Both the position numbers and the translations under genes were made by a program. From the NCBI RefSeq assembly GCF_025128095.1, contig NZ_JAHLYT010000011.1, forward strand, positions 1-64,000: a stretch of DNA of 64,000 nucleotides, in the 5' to 3' direction. Under the pieces are notes generated by a model. That model saw only the letters and a list, made by a program, of their open reading frames with translations, searched no databases and was not told the origin of the DNA. Source of the DNA: Synechococcus sp. CS-1328 (GTDB lineage: Bacteria > Cyanobacteriota > Cyanobacteriia > PCC-6307 > Cyanobiaceae). This document shows positions 58,983 to 64,000 of this stretch, one piece after another (positions within the stretch are counted from its first letter, which is position 1; every line of letters begins with the position of its first letter).

Positions 58983-61187
58983 TCACATCTGCTCGGGAGC
59001 CTGGGCTTCGATCACTTCGCCGATCACGCTGGCCTGGCCAAAGCCGGCTGCTGCCAGGTCCTCGAGGGCATCGGCGGCCTTTGCGGCCGGCAGAGCGGCC
59101 AGGAGGGGACCACAGGTCTGCGGATCGATCAGCAGCCCCAGCCGGGAGCCTGGGGCTGGCTGGTCCAGCCGGATTGGGCCGTCGAGCGCGGCTAGGGCGG
59201 CCGCATTGGCGGGGGCGAGGCTGCTGGCGAAGCCCTGCTCCAGCAGCTCCAGGGCTCCGGCCAGGGCCGGCACCGCGGTGGCCCTCAGCCGCACGGCCAG
59301 GGGGAGAGGCGAGGCGCCACGACCGAACCCGAGCATCTCGCCCAGATGCCCCAGCAAGCCGAAGCCGGTGATGTCGGTGCAGGCCCGGCAGCCGTGGCGC
59401 GCCAGCAGTGGCACCAGATCCGCCTGGCTGCGCTGCATCTCGGCCAGGGCCGCGGCGATCCACTCCGGCCGGGCCGCGCCGGCCATGGCGGCGGCAAACA
59501 GCACGCCACTGCCGATCGGACGCGTCAGCAGCAACCGATCGCCAGGGCGCAGGCCGCCCTTGGGCCACAACCGCTCCGGCGGCGCTGAGCCGTTCACGGT
59601 GAGCACCAGGGTGATCTGCTGGCTGGGCGGGCCGTTGGTCTGCGGCTGCCCCGTCCCAGCGGCCCTGCTGGCAGGCATCTGGCGCTCCTCAAGGGTGTGG
59701 CCGCCGATCAGACAGGCTCCCATCGGCTCCAGCACCGAACGGATCCCGGCCAGAGACTGGACCAGCAGCTCCTCCTGCAGGGTCGACCCCACAGCCGGCA
59801 GGGTCACGGCCGCCTGAACACTGCGCACCGAAGCACCGCAGGCCCAGAGATCGCTGCAGGCATGCAGGGTGGTGAGTCGGGCATTCAGCCAGGGGTCACT
59901 CAGCAGGGCCGGGAACCCATCCACGCTCTGCAGCCAGTGCTCACCGTTGGCGCCGCGGCCCAGCTCCGCCGCATCCTCCGGGGCCGGTGGATGGCGGCTG
60001 CCGCTGACACGGGCCAGGGCGGCGGTCAGTGGTGCGGCGGCCAGCTTGGCGGCGCAGCCGCGACAGGCCATCGGCTCGCCATCAGCGGTCTGCATCGGCT
60101 GCAGGGCCGTGAACAGATCCAGAAATCGCCGGTCGATCTGCTCCTTCCCGCGCCAGAGCCACCCCGCCGGCCCGATCGCAAGAGGGCCCCACAGCGCCAC
60201 GGCCTGGGGGGGAGGCCCGGGCAGCCCCAGCAGCTGCAGCGCTCGCCGCTGGGGTCGCCAGGGCCGTAGGGGCCGCCCGCGCAGGGCGCGTTCCAGGTTG
60301 GTGGCCAGCACCGGCGCGGCCCGCACGGCCCAGACCCCCGAGGCCGCGCGCGGATCCGCTCCGATCAGGCCGCAATCGCCGCTGGCGAAAATTGCCGCCT
60401 CATCGATCACCTGCAGGCAGGCATTGGTGATCACCCGTCCCGAGGTCGGCTCCACCGGCAGTCCCGCGGCAGCCAGCCAGGCCGGAGCCCGGCTGCCGGT
60501 GCAGGCCAGATCGGCCGGGGCGTTCTCCGGCTGATGGCGCTGCACGCCGATGCCGGCGGCCGCCAGCAGCCGTTCGCCCAGACGGTTGGCGGCGCCTGAG
60601 CCGAGATGGAGCTCCGTTCCGCGCAGCAGCAGTGAGCAGGCGATCCCCCGCCCTCGCAGCGCCAGGGCCAGCTCCACGGCGGCGGCACCACCGCCGCGAA
60701 TCCGTAGGGTGCCCCCGGCGCTGGGGGTCAGGCCGTCGCAATAGTCGAGAAAGGGCTCCAATGGTTTCACTGGCACGGGAGCCTCTGTCACCCCTCCATC
60801 GACAGCCTCCACGCCTGCCGCTGATGCGGTCACGGCTCCCACATCGAGGCTGAGCCGGTCCCAGCGCAGCGCCGGCCGGCCGGCCAGTTGCACCTCCTTC
60901 TTCTGGAGATCCAGCCCTGTGATCTCCGCCTCCACGAAGGCCGCCCCCGCCAGGTAGCAGAGTCGCCGCAGGTCGATGGCACAGGCGTGGCGGTCGTACC
61001 AGCCGGCCACCAGCCCCGGCACCATGCCCGAATAGAAGGCCGTGCCGGAGCGGCTCACCAGGGTGACCAGGGCGGCCGGTCGCCGCTCGGGCCGCATCGC
61101 CCAGCTCCGCAGCACCAGGGCATGGCTGTGGCCGCCGCCGGCCATCACCAGGTGCTGCTGCGGGAGTCTGCGGCTCTCAGGGGCCAT
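58983..61187 (-). CDS. selD: NAD(P)H-dehydrogenase-like domain fused to selenophosphate synthetase
   Basis: A 734-residue fusion. Residues about 12-370 form an FAD/NAD(P)-binding module (VMAGGGHSHA, IRGGGAAAVELALALRGRG, FASGDCGLIG). Residues about 395-730 are SelD with the catalytic site MACRGCAAKL (Cys instead of selenocysteine, followed by Lys) and ACTDITGFGLLGHLGEM. SelD makes selenophosphate; the N-terminal domain may handle selenium redox. The ATG at 61187 overlaps galE by 11 bases. No SelA, selC or MnmH gene is in the window. Confidence 0.92.
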   Translation of the reverse strand: MAPESRRLPQQHLVMAGGGHSHALVLRSWAMRPERRPAALVTLVSRSGTAFYSGMVPGLVAGWYDRHACAIDLRRLCYLAGAAFVEAEITGLDLQKKEVQLAGRPALRWDRLSLDVGAVTASAAGVEAVDGGVTEAPVPVKPLEPFLDYCDGLTPSAGGTLRIRGGGAAAVELALALRGRGIACSLLLRGTELHLGSGAANRLGERLLAAAGIGVQRHQPENAPADLACTGSRAPAWLAAAGLPVEPTSGRVITNACLQVIDEAAIFASGDCGLIGADPRAASGVWAVRAAPVLATNLERALRGRPLRPWRPQRRALQLLGLPGPPPQAVALWGPLAIGPAGWLWRGKEQIDRRFLDLFTALQPMQTADGEPMACRGCAAKLAAAPLTAALARVSGSRHPPAPEDAAELGRGANGEHWLQSVDGFPALLSDPWLNARLTTLHACSDLWACGASVRSVQAAVTLPAVGSTLQEELLVQSLAGIRSVLEPMGACLIGGHTLEERQMPASRAAGTGQPQTNGPPSQQITLVLTVNGSAPPERLWPKGGLRPGDRLLLTRPIGSGVLFAAAMAGAARPEWIAAALAEMQRSQADLVPLLARHGCRACTDITGFGLLGHLGEMLGFGRGASPLPLAVRLRATAVPALAGALELLEQGFASSLAPANAAALAALDGPIRLDQPAPGSRLGLLIDPQTCGPLLAALPAAKAADALEDLAAAGFGQASVIGEVIEAQAPEQM

Positions 61188-62247
61188 AGCCGCGGGGGTT
61201 GGCGCTCTGCCAGGCCCAGCCATCCCGGCAGATGTCCGCCAGGCTGCGGCGGGTGCGCCAGTCAAGCCGCGCGCTGGCCAGGCCTGGATCCGCCACCGTG
61301 GTGGCGGCGTCTCCCGGTCGGCGATCGACCAGCTCATAGGGCAGGCGATGGCCGCAGGCCGCCTCGAAGGCGTGCACCACGTCCAGCACCGAATGGCCCT
61401 GGCCACTGCCGAGGTTCACCGTGAGCAGCTGGGGCTCCTCCCGCAGCAGCGTGTCGAGGGCGGCCCGGTGCCCATCCGCCAGATCCATCACGTGGATGTA
61501 ATCGCGCACGCCGGTGCCGTCCGGGGTGGGCCAGTCGCTGCCGAAGATGTGCAGGGCCTGGCGCCGGCCCACCGCCACCTGGCTGAGGTAGGGGAAGAGG
61601 TTGTTGGGGATCCCTTCGGGGTCCTCGCCGATGCGGCCGCTGGGGTGGGACCCCACCGGGTTGAAGTAGCGCAGCCGGGCGATGCGCCAGCCCGCCTCGC
61701 TGGCGGCCACATCAGCCAGCACCTGCTCCACCGCCGCCTTGGAGTGGCCGTAGGGGTTGATCGGCTGGATCGGGGCCGTTTCCGGGATCGGCACCGTGTC
61801 CGGATAGCCGTAGAGGGTGGCGCTGCTGCTGAACACGATCGTGCGGCAGCCATGACGGCGCATCGCCTCCAGCAGCCGCAGGCTGCCGCCCAGGTTCGTG
61901 TCCCAGTAGCGCAGGGGCTCCGCCACCGATTCCCCCACCGCCTTGAGGCCGGCGCAATGCACCACGGCCCCGATTCCCTCCGGGCTGGTGGTGAAGGCCG
62001 CGTCCAGATCGTCGGCACAGCGCACATCCCCTTCCACCAGCTGCAGTCGCACCGCGCCGTGGCCATCGCGCCAGGGTCCGCGCGCCTCTCCCTGCAGGCC
62101 GCCCAGCTCCGCTACCCGCCGCAGTGCTTCCGGCGAGCTGTTGTCGAAGTTGTCGAGCACCACCAGCCCATGCCCCGCCTCGAGCAGGGCCACGCAGCAG
62201 TGGCTGCCAATGAAGCCGGCGCCGCCAGTGATCAGCAGATGGGCCAT
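61177..62247 (-). CDS. galE: UDP-glucose 4-epimerase
   Basis: An extended short-chain dehydrogenase of 356 residues that interconverts UDP-glucose and UDP-galactose. The NAD-binding motif is [13 protein letters not shown]. The catalytic Ser region is [13 protein letters not shown] and the Tyr-Lys pair lies in [12 protein letters not shown] (Y-x3-K). The C-terminal YNLG-type site is [14 protein letters not shown]. It supplies UDP-galactose for glycans and shares its 3' end with the start of selD. It is divergent from hisS by 92 bases. Confidence 0.96.
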   Translation of the reverse strand: MAHLLITGGAGFIGSHCCVALLEAGHGLVVLDNFDNSSPEALRRVAELGGLQGEARGPWRDGHGAVRLQLVEGDVRCADDLDAAFTTSPEGIGAVVHCAGLKAVGESVAEPLRYWDTNLGGSLRLLEAMRRHGCRTIVFSSSATLYGYPDTVPIPETAPIQPINPYGHSKAAVEQVLADVAASEAGWRIARLRYFNPVGSHPSGRIGEDPEGIPNNLFPYLSQVAVGRRQALHIFGSDWPTPDGTGVRDYIHVMDLADGHRAALDTLLREEPQLLTVNLGSGQGHSVLDVVHAFEAACGHRLPYELVDRRPGDAATTVADPGLASARLDWRTRRSLADICRDGWAWQSANPRGYGP

Positions 62248-62339
62248 GGCGGGCAGGGGAAGCGGGCCTGTCTTCAGGGTACGGACAGCCGGTGATCCCG
62301 CAGACTGGCCGCAACGACGGGGCGGGCCGGCAAGGGGCG

Positions 62340-63656
62340 ATGGCGGAGAAGCTGCAGAGTCTGCGGGGCATGGTTGATCTGCTGCCCGCTTCCATCGCCT
62401 TGTGGCAGCACGTGGAGGCCACGGCCCGCGACCATTTCCGCCGCGCCCGCATCGCCGAGATCCGCACCCCCCTGCTGGAGGTGACGGAGCTGTTCGCCCG
62501 CGGCATCGGCGAGGCCACCGATGTGGTGGGCAAGGAGATGTACACCTTCCTCGACCGGGGCGAGCGCAGCTGCACCCTGCGTCCCGAGGGCACTGCTTCG
62601 GTGGTGCGCGCCGCGATCCAGCACGGCCTGCTTAGCCAGGGGCCGCAACGTCTTTGGTATGGCGGCCCGATGTTCCGCTACGAACGCCCCCAGGCGGGCC
62701 GGCAGCGCCAGTTCCATCAGATCGGCGTGGAGCTGCTCGGCTTCGCCGACGCCCGCAGCGACGTGGAGGCGATCGCCATCGCCTGGGATCTGCTCGCCGC
62801 TCTGGGGGTGGGGGGTCTGGCCCTGGAGCTCAACACCCTTGGAGCCCCCGAGGACCGGACCCGCTACCGCACCGAGCTGGTGGCCTGGCTGGAGGCCCAT
62901 CGGCAGCAGCTCGATCCCGACTCCCAGGCCCGCATCCAGACGAACCCCCTACGGGTGCTCGATTCCAAGCACCCCGGTACCCAGGAGCTGCTGGCGGGTG
63001 CTCCGGAACTGGCCGACGCCCTCAGTGGTGAGAGCCATGAGCGCTTCAGCCAGGTGCGCCATGGGCTCGAGGCGCTCGGGATTCCCTTCACCCTCAACCC
63101 GCGGCTGGTGCGCGGCCTCGATTACTACAGCCACACCGCCTTCGAGATCACCAGTGACCAGCTGGGCGCCCAGGCCACCGTCTGTGGCGGCGGCCGCTAC
63201 GACGGCCTGGTGCAGCAACTGGGCGGGCCGGCGACGCCGGCGATCGGCTGGGCCCTCGGCATGGAGCGGCTGGTGTTGTTGCTGCAGCAATCGGAGGCCC
63301 AGCCCTGGATGGCGGCCGCAGCGCCGCAGGTGTATCTGGTGAACCGCGGCGAGCGGGCCGAGGCGGTGGCGCTGCAGTTGTGCCGTGAACTGCGCCGCAC
63401 GGGAATTGCGGTAGAGCTCGATGCCAGTGGCTCTGCTTTCGGTAAGCAGCTCCGCCGGGCGGATCGTCAGGGAGCCGCCTGGGCCTTGGTCATCGGCGAC
63501 GAGGAAGCGGCCGGCGGTGTGGCCCTGCTCAAGGACCTGCGGCGCGCAGAGGAGACTGGAGACGAGGGTGGAGCGGCGCCAGATCGGGCGGGTCCGGGTC
63601 AGCGGCTGGACCTGGCCGAGATTCCAGCGCAGTTGGCGCATCTGCTGGCTGGCTGA
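62340..63656 (+). CDS. hisS: Histidyl-tRNA synthetase
   Basis: A class II synthetase of 438 residues charging tRNA-His. Motif 1 region is [17 protein letters not shown], motif 2 is [20 protein letters not shown], the histidine-binding [14 protein letters not shown] is intact and motif 3 is in [12 protein letters not shown]. The C-terminal anticodon-binding domain has [17 protein letters not shown] at 62340 ([13 protein letters not shown]) is preferred to the longer frame from 62292. Confidence 0.97.
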   Translation: MAEKLQSLRGMVDLLPASIALWQHVEATARDHFRRARIAEIRTPLLEVTELFARGIGEATDVVGKEMYTFLDRGERSCTLRPEGTASVVRAAIQHGLLSQGPQRLWYGGPMFRYERPQAGRQRQFHQIGVELLGFADARSDVEAIAIAWDLLAALGVGGLALELNTLGAPEDRTRYRTELVAWLEAHRQQLDPDSQARIQTNPLRVLDSKHPGTQELLAGAPELADALSGESHERFSQVRHGLEALGIPFTLNPRLVRGLDYYSHTAFEITSDQLGAQATVCGGGRYDGLVQQLGGPATPAIGWALGMERLVLLLQQSEAQPWMAAAAPQVYLVNRGERAEAVALQLCRELRRTGIAVELDASGSAFGKQLRRADRQGAAWALVIGDEEAAGGVALLKDLRRAEETGDEGGAAPDRAGPGQRLDLAEIPAQLAHLLAG

Positions 63657-63705
63657 GCTCCGGGCCTCAGCTCCCCTTAACCTCGCCCCACCGCGAACCG
63701 CTGCG

Positions 63706-64000
63706 ATGACTGCCGCTTCAGGGATCCGCACCATCTGCTGCATCGGTGCGGGCTACGTGGGCGGCCCGACCATGGCGGTGATCGCCGATCGCTGCCCCCA
63801 CCTGCAGGTCACGGTGGTGGATCTCAACGCTGCCCGCATCGCCGCCTGGAACGATGCCGATCTCAGCCGGCTGCCCGTCTATGAACCGGGTCTCGATGCG
63901 GTGGTGGGCCGCGCCCGCGGCCGCAACCTCCACTTCAGCACCGAGGTGGACGCCGCGATCGCGGCGGCGGACATGGTGTTCCTCTCGGTGAACACCCCCA
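63706..64000 (+). CDS. UDP-glucose 6-dehydrogenase, 5' part (runs off the window)
   Basis: The first 98 residues of a nucleotide-sugar dehydrogenase that makes UDP-glucuronate. The NAD-binding site is [16 protein letters not shown] and [12 protein letters not shown] and VFLSVNTP follow. The GGPT variant of the loop and the preceding C match the eukaryote-type UGDH subgroup rather than the usual bacterial Ugd. It starts at the ATG at 63706, 49 bases after hisS, and continues past the right edge. Confidence 0.93.
   Translation, partial: MTAASGIRTICCIGAGYVGGPTMAVIADRCPHLQVTVVDLNAARIAAWNDADLSRLPVYEPGLDAVVGRARGRNLHFSTEVDAAIAAADMVFLSVNTP

Overview
The window is GC-rich, gene-dense bacterial chromosome from a cyanobacterium of the Synechococcus/Cyanobium (picocyanobacterial) type. 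The direct markers are psaC (photosystem I), a heme oxygenase of the phycobilin pathway, the cyanobacterial NDH-1 subunit ndhS, glycogen phosphorylase, and several small cyanobacterium-type hypothetical proteins. HIP1-like GCGATCGC octamers are scattered through it. I see no transposase, integrase, phage module or CRISPR array. The species cannot be fixed from the sequence alone.

Layout. 0-9 kb holds core metabolism: a TPR protein, an M20 amidohydrolase, a small membrane protein, a HEAT-repeat protein, a TPP riboswitch with thiC, then leftward tkt, fabF and acpP, and rightward psaC. 9-15 kb has glmS, a bifunctional mannose-1-P guanylyltransferase, rimM, ndhS, rnc, RNase P RNA and tRNA-Arg(CCT). 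15-21 kb has a prohibitin-like gene that shares one base with a two-DTGA aspartic protease gene, a DMT permease, a FetAB-type ABC pair, a CrtO-like acyltransferase and small unknowns. 21-33 kb has glgP, a CPA2 antiporter, an ICMT-like methyltransferase, an alpha/beta hydrolase, an aldose epimerase, glcE, a DUF1537-type kinase, a glutathionyl-hydroquinone reductase-like GST and glcF. At 33.5-34.7 kb a visibly AT-richer patch carries a sulfotransferase gene and about 0.5 kb without a gene. 34.7-37.6 kb has icd, a hypothetical gene and heme oxygenase.

From 37.7 kb to the right edge the window is dominated by surface-glycan functions. A tightly packed, partly translationally coupled rightward run has an ABC exporter, four glycosyltransferases, two paralogous sulfotransferases flanking an unknown helical protein, and finally a pcrA/uvrD-type helicase gene; a fifth glycosyltransferase lies just upstream. 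A decayed GT39-like membrane glycosyltransferase gene follows. Next comes a complete set of enzymes for CMP-KDO synthesis (kdsA, kdsB, kdsC, kdsD) with an embedded GT8-like gene, then a tRNA nucleotidyltransferase, an O-antigen ligase/polymerase-like protein, a NAD(P)H-dehydrogenase-like/SelD fusion, galE, hisS and the start of a UDP-glucose 6-dehydrogenase.

Reading them together, glmS, the GDP-mannose enzyme, galE, UGDH and the KDO genes supply activated sugars. The glycosyltransferases and sulfotransferases would assemble and sulfate a glycan, and the ABC protein and O-antigen ligase-like protein would move and polymerise or ligate it. That joint role is inference from context. The most unusual items are the sulfotransferase/glycosyltransferase island, the prohibitin plus double-DTGA protease pair, the SelD fusion, the KDO cluster and the pseudogene.
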